Made by a program: the position numbers and the translations under genes. Positions 34,835-47,052 of a stretch of DNA of 64,000 bases are shown here, piece after piece (positions within the stretch are counted from its first letter, which is position 1; every line of letters starts with the position of its first letter). The DNA lies in the NCBI GenBank assembly GCA_916610825.1, contig OU744447.1, positions 29,648,561 to 29,712,560 of the forward strand, in the 5' to 3' direction. The notes under the pieces were generated by a model. It searched no databases. It saw only the letters and a list, made by a program, of their open reading frames with translations, and was not told the origin of the DNA. This DNA comes from Haliclystus octoradiatus. Its lineage: Eukaryota; Cnidaria; Staurozoa; Stauromedusae; Haliclystidae.

Positions 34835-37580
34835 TTTTATGTCAGAATTTTATTCAATCTTATGTCAGAATTTAAGGATGTATTTGATTGTGAGAATGGA
34901 TTAAAAGCAATGTACACCAACGAAATGAAATTCAAGCTTCGTGAAGATGCCACACCATTCCATATTCACGCCGCCCGTTCAATACCTTATGCATGGCGAC
35001 CTAAAGTTAAGCAGCTACTATAGATGATATGAAACGTCAAGGAATAATCACACCCGTAGAAGAAGCCAGTGAATGGTGTGCACCAATGCATGTTACAACC
35101 AAGTCCAACGGTGAATTAAGAATAGTTGGTGATATGCGAGAGAATTAAATAAGCATGTCATGCATCCCATCTACCCACTGGTAACACCGAGAGATGCAGT
35201 CACCACTATTGATCATGATGCAAAGATCTTCTCGACGCTTGACGCTAAAAGTGGCTACTGGCAAATTCCATTAGAAGTAGAAAGTCAGAAGCTGACAACA
35301 TTTTTGACCCCGTGGGGTCGCTACAAATATCTCCGTGCAACAATGGGTCTAGTCAGCAGTGGTGACGAATATAACAAAAGAGGAGATGACGCCCTGGGTG
35401 GCATGCCTCGTACCATCAAAGTAGTAGACGACATCTTACTTCATGACACTGATATGGATACACATATTAAACATTTAAAAACAATATTGGCTAGATGTAG
35501 AGAAATGGGTATTACACTTAACCCGAAAAAGTTTGTTTTTGGTCAATCCATCGTAGATTATGTCGGATATCGTGTCAGTGCCGAGGGAACTTCAGCAGAT
35601 CCAAAGAAATTGAAAGCTATCTCTGAATTCCCAACTCCAACCAATATTACCGAGTTGCGGTCATTCTTTGGCATGGTTGAACAACTAGCACATTTTTCTC
35701 ATGATATTTCTTCTGCAAAAGAGCCACTTCGCTACCTCCTCAAGAGCAACAATATATTTCAATGGTTACCTGAGCACGACAAAGCCTTCTCTCAAATCAA
35801 ATATTTGTTATCTCAACCACCTGTATTGGCTCATTTTGATCCTCACCTTCCCATTTTGCTTCATACTGATGCGTCAAGACTACAAGGACTGGGTTACGCG
35901 TTACTACAACGGCAAAATAAAGAATGGCGCCTTATTGAATGCGGATCAAGATTTCTCAATGATGCAGAAAGCCGATACGCAGTCATTGAATTGGAATGCT
36001 TAGCTGTCGCATGGGCTATGGTGAAATGCAGGATATTTTTACAAGGGCAACATAACTTTACAGTATTAACTGATCATAAGCCTCTCGTGCCCATACTAAA
36101 CAATTACTCACTCACTTCAATTGATAATCCACGACTTCAACGATTGAAAGAAAAGTTAGCACCGTTCACATTCACTACTGAATGGCGCCAAGGAAAGACT
36201 CATGCTATTGCTGACGCATTATCGCGTGCACCAGTTTCACATCTCGAAGAAGATGATTTACTAGCTGAAGATGCGTCAATCAATAACATCATCGGATCTA
36301 AAGAACATTGGACGGATCGAACCGTTGAACTAATACGAAAAGAAGCCAAGGAAGATGAAAATTACAAATGTCTCTACAAATATGTTTCTGAAGGTTTCCC
36401 ATCATCTTCTAAAACACTCCCAGTATATTTAAAACCATACTTCAAATTACGTGATGAATTATCAATTGATGGAAATGGATTAATTCTTCGTGCGAAGCAA
36501 ATTGTCATACCTGCTAAAGCCCGCAACGATATTCTACAGAGATTGCATGCTGCTCATCAAGGTATCGTCCTAACAAAACAACGTGCTAGACAAGCCGTAT
36601 ACTGGTCTGGTATCAGCAATGACATCGTCAATATTGTATCTAAATGTACCTCATGTCAGTTATACTTACCAAGTAACACAAAGGAGCCATACCAGAATGA
36701 CCCACACCCAACTCGCATTTTTGAAGCAACATCAGCTGATTACTTCGAACTACATGGACGTCATTTTCTTGTGTACGCTGATCGCTACTCTGGTTGGCCA
36801 AGCATCACAGCATTTAACAAAGATACAACTACCACACCACTTTGTATCGCTCTCGCTGAACACTTTGCAAATACAGGTGTTCCTTTACGACTACGAACTG
36901 ATGGTGGACCCCAATATATTAGCAATGAATTCTCGTCATTTTGTGAAAAGTGGGGTATTCATCATCAAACATCCTCTCCACACTATCCCCAATCCAATGG
37001 TCATGCCGAAGCGAATGTCAAGAAAGTTAAACATCTGCTGGACAAGACAACATCAAAAGGCAACTTTAGAACTGAAGAATTTTACGAAGATCTTCTAGAG
37101 TTACGCAATACTCCATGCCTTGGTGATCTTTCGCCGGCCGAAATAATTTTTGGATACCCGATGCGTACCCGTGTTCCCTTGCATCACAGTGCATTTCTTC
37201 CCCAATGGAAAGCACCCCTTGAAGAGGGTTCCCAAAAGATGGCTGAATATCTTAGTAATTCAAAGCAGCACTACAATAAATCAGCTTATTCTCTTCCATC
37301 GCTACCATTAAATTCAAGAGTTTTAATTCAGGATTATCGAACAAAGCGTTGGAACGCGAAAGGGAAAGTAGAGGCGATCAATAATAATCGCGATTATGTC
37401 ATTCGCAGAGACAACGGATCGGAGATGCGCCGAAATCGACGTTTCCTGAGAGCCGACCCATCTACAACACAAGATGATCAACTAACATCTACAAATCAAA
37501 AGCAGGATCTGAAAAGTTATGAAAGACGTCACCGCAAACCAATACAACGCTACAGCAATTCCAACCCTGAAGCAGTATGA
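34835..37580 (+). CDS. Gypsy C pol (RT, RNase H, integrase), 5'-truncated
   Basis: Starts inside RT (SEFKDVFDCENGLKA, about 34865). A stop at 35021 (after KVKQLL) and a frame change near 35145 (MREN against the expected RELNKH) come before an open frame of 806 codons (35160-37580). Domains in order: RT (FSTLDAKSGYWQIPL, catalytic VVDDILLHDT about 35430), RNase H (LLHTDASRLQGLGYALL, TDHKPLVP), integrase zinc region (HQGIVLTKQRARQAVYW, CTSCQLYL) and core (YADRYSGWPS, RTDGGPQYISNEF, NGHAEANVKKVKHL), then a C-terminal chromatin-contact-like region. No gag or protease and no 5' LTR. A 58-bp tandem duplication (37518-37575, 37576-37633) changes the C terminus. Confidence 0.9.
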
Positions 37581-37633
37581 AAGACGTCACCGCAAACCAA
37601 TACAACGCTACAGCAATTCCAACCCTGAAGCAG
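37518..37633 (+). repeat. 58-bp exact tandem duplication at the end of Gypsy C pol
   Basis: TATGAAAGACGTCACCGC... occurs at 37518 and again at 37576, each ending CCCTGAAGCAG. It looks like a replication slippage or strand-transfer duplication. It moves the stop codon, so the frame ends NPEAV. Confidence 0.9.
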
Positions 37634-37703
37634 AGGATTGATAATTGTTAGTTTAGTGCATTTAATTGATCACATTGTAAAAGGGTCTCCGGAGAGGGGG
37701 AGA

Positions 37704-37845
37704 TGTTGTATACTACACGCATGCGCATAACGCATGCTTAAGAGTAAGAACACTCATTCATATCTTGTACGCTAGAATACATGACGTATAATAAACTACA
37801 GCATTTACATCGTTGTTCTCTCTGTTGTCTCGAGTTACTTACACA
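37704..37845 (+). repeat. 3' LTR of Gypsy C
   Basis: TGTTGTATACTACACGC...TTACTTACACA, directly after the polypurine tract GGAGAGGGGGAGA (37691-37703). No matching 5' LTR in the window. Confidence 0.65.
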
Positions 37846-38348
37846 GGGTGGGAATAAAATCAGCTGTGATGAAAACGAAGATCCGCCATTATGAACTCCA
37901 ACGCATTCTATCACGTGACAGACTCTAAACCAATCAGCTTTTCATGCATCTCATTATAAATATTGGCCTATTGTTTTGGATTGAAAAGCAGCCAATATTT
38001 GACAGCTTGTAGCTACTCAAGGGCTGTAAACAGAAAACTAAGAATACCATTATTTTCAAGTTCAAAGTCTAAGCAACAAAATGATATGCGCCATGTTCAT
38101 TTTGAACCTTCGTAGGAGAAACGGTAAAAGTTGAAAATGATCAGGAAAATTGCTCAAGTTTTGCGGAAAATAATCAAATTACCTCCAATAAGGTAACAAA
38201 AAACGCTTTTTTCTACAATATATCAACTTCGAAGTAAAAAATAGTTTACATATTTCGAATATATATATATTTAACTACAACAAGAGAAAAAAAATCAAAA
38301 ATTCGATTTTTTTTAGAAAACTTTGGATTTTTTGGGGTTACCCTGCCC
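37846..38348. other. Spacer between Gypsy C LTR and the right arm
   Basis: Non-coding, unlike the arms and unlike a Gypsy internal region. Probably the original interior of the TIR element or another insertion. No ORF or inverted ends recognised. Confidence 0.4.
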
Positions 38349-39459
38349 TTAAATAACTTTTTAAACCATACTCAACCATGTTAATAAGTAAACCAACTTA
38401 GATATATTTAATTTATGACCATATATATAATATACATACCGTCTGTGAATCGTTTAGAAAAATACTTCAATTTCTTAAATAATTTAGAAGAAGTACATTA
38501 TTGTTATAGTACTAAAGTTGCTTGCCAACGGGCTTTCTTATATAAAAAAGACATCTATAGAAAACAACGAAACGTGTTTTATTACAAATATAATTATGTT
38601 TGCTAAGTTTAACCATAGTTTATCAACTATAATATGTTGTCAATAATTTTGTCGTTTCGTTTCGCAAAGTACCGTTACCGCCAGGTGCTAACGGTACTTT
38701 GCGATACGAAACGAGATCACACTTGAATTCACACAAATATCACACAAAGGAATTTTATCCAAAACACTGCGTGTGGGCGACATGATGAAAGTAAACCGAT
38801 TTGTTCTATTGACAAAATACAACAGCAAATCTATTCCAAACTAAATCACGGTGACCAATCGACAGTTCCCGTTGAGGAAACAATAGAACTTTACTTCGTC
38901 AAAATATGCTAGTTTTTGATGATTTTTGCAATAATTTATATACAAACAAGTGAGCTGATATATCAATGATGTGGCTTTGGTGAGTTGTTTGATGCATATT
39001 TGAAAGGGTTTGATGATTTCGTCTCGTTTCGTTTCGTTTCGTTTCGTTTCGCAAAGTACCGTTAGCCCATCTCTACTATGATACGGTTATACGATTACCT
39101 TCTACATATATTGTGTTGTTATTACGTCTCCAACATGGCGCAGTTGATAACTAATGAATGAACCTCAGAGATATTATTAATAATATCCAATAATTTGTTG
39201 ATGATAAGTGATCTAATGATTCAACAACTGTACTCGTTTTCGCAAACAATTCTCGTGTGCCTAACGACAACGATTGGACCACATCCGCTGTTTGGATCGT
39301 TCACAGTTATCTTGCACGAAGCAACAGTTGTTTTAAAAACCATTATATCAACTAGAAGATCACCTTAGCAATTAAGTAACAAAATCCTTGTGTACTACAC
39401 GATTGTCGCGCCTCAATAATTGACATTGAAAACTTTCGGTAACACAACTAGCCGCCATT

Positions 39460-40491
39460 ATGCACAAAGCCACGCGGTCTAATCCAGCCTCGGACAAAAA
39501 CGAAGGACAGACTGCGGACTCGGCGGACTTGCAAAATGATCCGCAAATTGTAGCAAATCCGCAGAACATTCCGCAAGCACAAGCAGCAATGGAACCAATG
39601 CAGCATCAACTCCAAGAGCAACGAAAGGCTAGCCTGGACCAACAGCATGAAATTTCAGAAACATTACGTCATCAAAATGAAGCCATTGCTCTAATGAATG
39701 ATACTACTCAAAAAAATCGTTCTCATGCTGACGCAGTTGGTATTTCCATCACTAGCAATGTCGATATAAGTCACCAAACGTCACTAGCAATGCCGATATA
39801 AGTCACAAAATGGAAAATGGACACACCATACTTGAAGATATCACCAGAAGAGACAACTTTAGCAGCCTTTCGTACATGGCAGAAGAGTTTCAAGGGCTAT
39901 GCTGAACTTACACGTTTAGAAGGAGACTGCTCATTAAGAGGTAGACCGCAAATCATTCGTAGTGCTCTCCATGAAGACTGGGTTCGACTATGGGACAATG
40001 GTATGCTTTCTATTAAAGAAGATGAAGATGATATTGAAGCTGTCCTAAAGCACATTTGTACATACATCAGGAAGTAGCGCAACCCCCTTTTAGATAGACA
40101 AGAATTCTATTCCGTGCACAACAGGAGGGTGAGTCAGTCGATAGTTATATGGCTGCCTTGCGCACCATAGATGACTCATGTGGATACTCAGATGACTTGG
40201 TATGCAAAACTTGTAACACTGATTGTCATCATTCATTGACCTATAAAAATGAGAGGCTTAAGGACATCTAGAATGTAGTATTAGGGATGCAGCTACACAG
40301 CAAAAGCTGCTAGAAGAACCCTTTAACAGTCTTACCTTACAAAAAAGCCAAATGCCAGCAGTACTACTTCCCTCAACGCACAGCTCTGCAGGAATTGTTG
40401 TAAAGGACCCCACTTGACCCCAGACCTATATCCAGCTAAGGATGTTGAATGTTTCAATTGCAACAAAAGAGGACATGACCGTCCAGAATGC
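39460..40491 (+). pseudogene. Gypsy B gag with zinc knuckles (broken)
   Basis: Frames 39460-39801 (Gln-rich, MHKATRSNPASDKNEG) and 39817-40077 (LAAFRTWQKSFKGYAEL, capsid-like). A decayed stretch follows, then a Cys/His region at 40387-40491 with a first degenerate knuckle (CRNCCKGPH) and a good second one (CFNCNKRGHDRPEC). Several stops. Confidence 0.8.
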
Positions 40492-40551
40492 CAGTTAATC
40501 AAATCTGAAACGAAGGCACAAAATTGTGTACTCTGAACTAACCCCCTTACG

Positions 40552-43500
40552 GTGGGAACAGTAACAAAAGTTAGAAAAGACACCCTCCCTCTGGCCACAA
40601 GTCATTTCACCCGTTATAATCCAACCATGATATGGTTACCTGATCCAAGGGCGTTCTGCGATGCTATGAGTGGGGATGATTTGGCCGCATTTGGCGGCAA
40701 TGGGAAGTTTGTATTGAAGGAAGATACCAACCATCTGATCAGCGCATACGGGAAGACTCTGACGAGCTACGGGAAAGCTAACATGACATTGCGACGTGGT
40801 GGATGATGCAGTTGTCCATATAGTGGGAGGTTGTAGTTTACCGTTACTGAGCAAAGCAGGATGTATTGCTTTAGGTCTACTCCCTCCTGAATGGCCCCAT
40901 ATTGAAGAGTCTGTAAAGTCCCCTACCTACAAAACCCTGAATGCATTGTCTCTTGGGAAAAATACTGAAATATCCCCCAAGATCAAGGAGTCGGAGCCTA
41001 TTGTTGCAACACAGAAGCAGCAGATTTTATCAGATTTCTCTGATATTTTCCCTATCAGTGATGATGCTCATTTGAAAGGTATGACTGGTCCTGAAATCGT
41101 TATGCAACTCACTCCAGAGGCTAAACCAGTGCGACGCTATAAAGCCTATAGCATCCCTCTTCACTGGGAAGATACTGTGAAGAACAAATTAATTGAAATG
41201 ACTTCCAAGGGAATCATCGAGAATGTACCAATTGGGGAAACCCCTGATTGGCAGAATCCAATGGTAGTCGTCCCAATTAAAATATCAAATGAACCACGTA
41301 TTACAGTAGATTTTACGTCATTAAACCCATATGTAAAAAGACCAGGTTATGCTACGAAAGTTCCACGGGAGCAAGTTGCAAAGATACCGGCTGGTATGTT
41401 AAGTATTTCACAACACTGGATGCTCGCCATGGTTATTGGCAGGTACCCCCGGCCAAAGAATCACACCCACTGATAACATTCATCACACCATGGGGTTTTA
41501 AGCGCTTTTGTCGTAATGCTATGGGTCTTTCGTGTGCAGGGGATGAACACAATAGAAGAGGGGATGACGCTATCAAAGGAATTAGCAATGTGCTGAAAGT
41601 GGTTGAGCACTACATCATTTTTGAATCCGATTTGGCCACACGCGAAGAACGAGTTCGCTCAATCCTGAAGTGTTTGAGGCATTCACGGCCGATATTGCTG
41701 AGCTGATGCAGCCACTCCGAGCACGTTTGTCCCCCAGTTCCACTTTGTTTGGGAAGGACATCAACAGAAAGCATTTGAGGAAGTTATTGCGATGCTTTAA
41801 AATCCTAGAAAGTTGGCGTAATTCATCCCAGGTCCGAAGCTAAGATTGGAAACGGATGCAGCGCAGTCACAGGGGCTTGGATTTGCATTATGGCAGCAAC
41901 ATAATGATAATACATGGCATCTTCTGCAGTGTGGTTCGAGGTTTGTGACACCCACGGAGTCAAATTACTCAGCGACAGAAATTGAGTTATTAGCTGTTGT
42001 TTGGGCAATCCAAAAATGCCGTCTGTTCCTACTTGGATAGCATTTTGCAGTTCTGGTCGATCACAAGCCACTGGAGGCAATCCTGAATTACAAAACCTTG
42101 GATAGCATTGATACACCATGCATTATTCGACTGAAAGAAAAGTTATCGAGTTATAATTTCACGGCAGTATGGCATCCTGGAACACAGCATGTGGTGGTGG
42201 ACTGTCTCTCTCGCAACCCAGTCAATCAACTTGAAGAAGATGATCTTGCTGGTGAAATTGAAATTGAAGCATTCGCCTTTGCTCTTTGTTTGGTTCTACT
42301 ACCAAGTCATCAAGCAACAAATCCAGATATCATCCTGGATAAAGTCCTTGCTGCAGGTGATAACGACAAGCAATATTGTAAACACCGCGATGCCATTCCT
42401 CACAAACCAGGTCATACAGCCTGGGAAGACAACATTTGCAAGACTTCAAAACATTCCACAAAGGCCTGTCAGTGGTGGACAACGTAGTTCTTTTTCAGCA
42501 ACATCGCCTCTTTATTCCAAGTGCATTACGACAAGAGACATTGCAACACCTACACGCATCTCATCAAGGAAGAGTTTGCACACTACGACGTGCTCGTGAA
42601 TGCATCTTCTGGCCTGGCCTAACAAAAGAAATATCGAACCTGGTGCAAAATTGCTCACCTTGCAAAGAAAATTGTGCCAGCCTATGCAAAGAAACTCTTC
42701 ACTCTGACATTCCCGCAACTCCTCCTGGTGAGGCAATTTCCACGGATCTGTTTTCTTTCGCTGGTCGGGAATACTTGATAATAACAGATAAGTACTCCGG
42801 TTGGAAAGAGGTGTACAACTTTGGTAGCAATGGTGCAAATACAGATCATGTGGCACATTTCATCTTACAATGGGCCAGAATGATGGGTCTGCCAGCAAGA
42901 CTAACGAGTGATGGAGGACCACCTTTCCAAAGCAGAGAATTTGCCAAATATTGCTTGGAATGGAGCACTCTACATGATCCATCCTCTCCATATCACTGGA
43001 CAGGATATGGACATGCTGAAGCTGCAGTTAAGGTCATGAAGGCCTTGATGACGAAGGTCAGCCCACGTGGTGCATTAGATACACCTGCATTCACAGATGC
43101 CATCATCGAGCTGAGGAACGCACCTTCCGCAGATGGAATAAGCCCGTCAGTTCGTTTATTTGGCAGGCCGTTAAGATCTAGGCTACCAACACATCCTCTG
43201 GTTTTTCAGCGCTCTGTGATGAAGCTTGTCCAAGAAGCAGATGGAAAAGCAGTCAAGTTCAGAGCAAAAGCAAAATTCCAATATGATTCAACGGCGAAAG
43301 ATCTATCACATTTTGGAAGATGGTGATGTTGTCCGAGTTCAAAATCCTACATCAAAAAAATGGCAGTTAGTAGGAGAAATCGTCAAGGTATACCCAAGAC
43401 AGAGACGTTACCTGATCAAATCAGAGACTGGTCGCCTGTATTGGAGAAACAGACGATTCTTTCGACCATTCAGCAACCATGAAGAGCCAGAGGAAGAAGA

Positions 43501-43630
43501 CGCACAGTTAAAAGATGTACAACATCAGCCATCTCCAATCGATGAAGATTTAGATAGTGGTCACATCCAACAGATGAAGCCCAGACGCAGCGATCGGGTC
43601 CTCCACCCACCACAACGTTACACTCGCTGA
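40552..43630 (+). pseudogene. Gypsy B pol (broken)
   Basis: Protease remnant LPDPRAFCDAMSGDDLAAFG (about 40640), where the usual DTG is lost. RT pieces at 40796-41473 (LSDFSDIFPISDDAH, NPMVVVPIKISNEPRITVDF) and 41521-41706 (MGLSCAGDEHNRRGDDA), whose catalytic Asp pair is altered (KVVEHYIIF). RNase H at 41846-42230 (TDAAQSQGLGFALWQQ, VDHKPLEAIL). The integrase frame 42436-43326 is the best preserved (ITDKYSGWKEV, TSDGGPPFQSREF, GYGHAEAAVKVMKAL). A tail frame follows at 43226-43630. Not functional. Confidence 0.88.
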
Positions 43631-43640
43631 AGAAGAGGCA

Positions 43641-43779
43641 TGTAGTGTCATGTGACTTGTGTACATTTACTGGTTAGATCCCAGTCTTGTAATATGTTTT
43701 ATGTTTATGTTCATTTCTACTATGATACGGTTATACGATTACCTTCTACATATATTGTGTTGTTATTACGTTTCCAACA
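43641..43779 (+). repeat. 3' LTR of Gypsy B
   Basis: 139 bp. It shows the uninterrupted form of the site where the TIR element landed in the 5' LTR (TTCATTTCTACTATG). It differs from the 5' LTR by a few substitutions and a 2-bp gap. Confidence 0.88.
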
Positions 43780-43784
43780 CCTTG

Positions 43785-44884
43785 AAGCCATTCTCTAATT
43801 AAAACAATATGCAGTTGTTGTTATCATAGCATTCTATTTACAGTGTCTCTATAAATCATATAGTTATCCATATCTTCAAGTCTACTTTATCTTTCATATG
43901 CAGCACTTATGTTATATTTCTAAGATGATGCAGTATTGGTATAATTACCAAATGCTTTCTGAGCCTTTATCCGCCTTACTTACAATTGTAACCCAGATGG
44001 TAATTAAAATTACGGGCTTTATAATTATATTTGATACATTATCATATGTAATACTTCTTACAGAGCAGACATTATAATGAAATGCTTAAAATTAACATTG
44101 TGTGGTTTTTGCTAAATGATTCGTATGCGACTAAGGTTACACATCACGCGTCTAGTTCACGGACGCTTTCAATCGAACTCTACTACATTTTGGCACGTCG
44201 ATCTCTCTGTCATCTCGTTGTCAGGCCACAGACTAGCTTAAGATCTAACGGTTTATTTGAACGGGTCAGAATTCAGAAAACAGAGTTAAATAATAAAAAA
44301 TACGGAATATAAAATGGAAATGAAACTTAAATTAAATAATAGCCAAGTTCTTCTCTCAAACGTGTTGATCGATATCAAAGTATTTCCTGTTAGGGCACCA
44401 TCGGGATTAGGGCCTGACAAAGCGTATCCGTGCATCCATTAGCACACATAACCTCGTCGGCTCGTGTCACCGACCAAGGCAAACACAACAAAATATATAG
44501 CTATAGGGTATTACGATCAAGGGACATTCCGTAATGTGTCTACAGTCTAAACGCAGACTAGCTGCTTCATACATCATGTATCCAGGGGGAACTCCCTTGA
44601 TCACATGACCTCTCAAAATGGCGTCGCTCCGAAATTCAAATTGGCACTTATTCAACAAAACCTATGACGTAAAGGTTAAAAGGAAACTTGACGGCTGCGG
44701 TTGCTCTGCCGCTCTCTTTTGTGTCAATATAACATAAATCTACGATACTATCGATTGTACAATTCAATGGACCAACGTACTACTAGACAGATGTTCTACC
44801 AGTCACCGGGTTGGACATAGCGCGAGCCGTCAACGATCATCGTGATCGTGCCTTCGTAAGCATCTAATAATTCATTGTATTTTC
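43785..44884. other. Non-coding stretch between Gypsy B and the DIRS-like RT
   Basis: If the DIRS-like gag and RT belong to one element this 1.1 kb is either spacer or a further insertion. An intron-like segment, CTTC|GTAAGC...TCCATCCAG|TGACTCC, ends at 44890 just before the RT frame. No gene recognised. Confidence 0.45.
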
Positions 44885-46350
44885 TGTCCATCCAGTGACT
44901 CCGATTTTTCCACCGGTGCAGGCTGTCAGCCCGTTACGGTTGGACCACTTCATCAGTCAGCTGCAACATCACCCCCACCAAGAAAAGGTCAATTATGTGT
45001 TGGACGGCATCCAAGATGGATTTCGAATCGATTTCAATGGTAGGCAGCTGAAGCCATCAAGAAAAACAGAATCAGCTACCGAAAATCCAAGCGTCATTGA
45101 CAATTATATGTCCAATGAACTGCGACTAGGTAGGGTAGCAGGCCCCTTTCCTCAGCGACCATTTGTCAGTAGCTTCGGTGCCATTCATAAACAGGGCCAA
45201 CAGGAAAATGGAGACTCATTGTTGACCTCTGTTCACCACTAGGCTACAGTGTGAATGATGGAGTAGATCCAGCTGAGTTCACTTTGCAATATGTTCAAGT
45301 AGATCAAATCATATCGATGGTCAGCAGACTAGGTCCAGCAACCTTTATAGCGAGATTTGACGTAGAGACAACATACCGCAATGTTGCCATCCATTCAATG
45401 GACCGCAATAGATACCTTCTGGGTATGAAATGGCAAGACAATTAATTTTTCGACCTGACTCTGCCTTTTGTCTTGCGTTCTGCCCCATTCATCTTTGATG
45501 CTGTAGCCTCAGCAGTCGAAAGGATTTTAGTAAATAATTACAATATCATCAATATCGTTCACTATTTAGATAATTTTATATTGGCCGGCCCCCCTCATTC
45601 ACATCTGTGTGGGAATCATCTCAGAACAGCCATTGATGTCTGTTCCTTTTTTGGGCTCCCGCTGCATTCCAAGAAATGTGTTCGTCCATCAACCGTGCTG
45701 ACTGTCTTATGAATAGAGCTGAATTTTTTAACCAGATTGCACGCCTCCCTGATGACAAACTTCACCCGGGCCGCACGTTTATCAGCAGACTGCTGAATTT
45801 GCTCTCCTCCATCTGAAAGACATGGCATCCGATCATACTAAGCAATTCCTCTTGGATATCAACTGGTGGCATTGCTTTCTAGCTGAGTGGATTTGTCTCA
45901 TTTTGGTTGTACCCTGGTCTGGCTGCCAGGCTGGCTGGCTTTATTGGATATGGAGCATATCATGGGGGCAATGGTTCAACGGTTAATGGAGTACTATGCA
46001 AGCGGAGCAATCTATTGCATACAAGGAATTATTCCCAACTGTGCTCGCGGCCCATGTATGGGGAAATAAGTGGTCAGGTCAGCACATCCTCTTTTTGTGT
46101 GACAATGAGGCAGTGATGGCTTCAAAATCATCGGCTTCAACAAAATTTCTGCCATAATGTTCCTAATTGGAAAGCTACTGCTTGTTGCAGCCCACGGGGA
46201 TTTTTCATTTTCCGCCAGGCTTCTTGCAGGTACCTCTAATTGTATTGCTGACTCACTGACTATTGCTGACTCAGTCGCACCATTAGCAGAACCACTGGCA
46301 ACACCAATCAATCCTCTCATCTTGCAAGCATTGACCCAATTAGAAGCGTA
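44885..46350 (+). pseudogene. DIRS/Ngaro-like reverse transcriptase and RNase H (broken)
   Basis: RT: SPLRLDHFISQLQHHP start, RPFVSSFGAIHKQ, TFIARFDVETTYRNVAIH (the D...AYR...H.D block) and PFVLRSAPFIFDAVASAVE. The catalytic-site motif reads YLDNFILAGP, with one Asp changed to Asn. RNase H-like region 45840-46350 in shifting frames: IGYGAYHGGN, then CDNEAVMASKSSAS read across frames, and LLVAAHGDFSFSARLLAG. This order and these motifs fit DIRS/Ngaro-type elements. Tyrosine recombinase not found. Several stops. Confidence 0.72.
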
Positions 46351-46824
46351 ATGCCACATCTTTCTACAAAATAGTCTGGCACCTTCGACCAGAAGAACTT
46401 TTCCACTCTCCTCCCATCACCCAAGTAAAAGTAAGGAGGTGAGTATGTGGGGACATGCCTCTCTTTCAGCCAGCTTGTATCCACAATGGCTGAATCCCAT
46501 CATCCAAGCACCAATTTCAAATTCTAGAATCTTAGGCAGCTAAGTTTAATATATTCTATGTTATCAATAAACAGTTAAATACGATTTCCTGTGTTTACTC
46601 TGTCTGACTATATTGTGCGTAAGTACTCCAAATTCATTGTAGCCAAATCATTTGCTCGATTGCACTCTGTATTCATTTGATCTCTTATACGGATTGCAGG
46701 ATTTCTTTGCTTCTACTCTCTCGGTTACGTTCCACTTGTCTTATGGCAGAATTGTAATCCTCTGGATTCCAATTCCATTCTACAGTTTGCGCTTTTCTAT
46801 TCGTTTGTATTTGGCCAGTGGCAA
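46351..46824. other. Flank between DIRS-like remnant and Gypsy D
   Basis: No supported gene. It may hold the 3' part of the DIRS-like element in unrecognisable form. Confidence 0.4.
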
Positions 46825-46983
46825 TGTTGGTTTAGCATGAGTTAGAGGCCAGCCTCGTGATAGAATGTATAAGTAAGAGGATCAAGAGATGTGAGACAGA
46901 AGAGTTTTGAAGCGGATCTGAATTATACTTGATGTTGTTATATTACTAACGTTGTATTCTTTATGTATTTATCCGACTCTACA
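46825..46983 (+). repeat. 5' LTR of Gypsy D
   Basis: TGTTGGTTTAGCATG...CCGACTCTACA. Confidence 0.93.
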
Positions 46984-47052
46984 TTGGCGCAGTTGATAGG
47001 ATAGATATATATTTTTTTTTCATGCATATATAATCAACCATATTTTTACGTT

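Larger units (their letters stand above)
34015..39067. mobile_element. 5-kb composite inverted-repeat element enclosing a Gypsy pol
   Basis: Left arm 34015-34752 and right arm 38349-39067 are near-identical inverted repeats. Flanking CATCTCTA (34007-34014 and 39068-39075) is an 8-bp target duplication, and the intact 3' LTR of Gypsy B shows the empty site. Alternatively the duplication is TCTCTA with slightly longer ends. Each arm is compound: an outer MITE-like unit of about 0.4 kb (34018-34414, 38687-39066) bounded by GCTAACGGTACTTTGCG in both directions, then ACCTGG(T/C)GG, then the same terminus again (34424, 38677). The centre is a truncated Gypsy element C. No transposase. An 8-bp duplication would suit hAT; the class is unproven. 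Confidence 0.85.
33938..43779 (+). mobile_element. Ty3/Gypsy retrotransposon B, split by a TIR element
   Basis: LTRs start TGTAGTGTCATG and end CAACA. The 5' LTR is in two pieces (33938-34014 and 39076-39135), broken by the element at 34015-39067; the 3' LTR is 43641-43779. Target duplication CCTTG (33933-33937, 43780-43784) is perfect. Primer-binding site TGGCGCAGTTGATAA at 39136. Without the nested element it is about 4.8 kb. Gag and pol are badly decayed. Confidence 0.9.

Noticed and set aside
34494-38606. The same 63-residue frame found twice (34494-34685 minus, 38415-38606 plus)
   Set aside because: It is the same sequence read in the two inverted arms of the TIR element; low-complexity AT-rich DNA with no domain.
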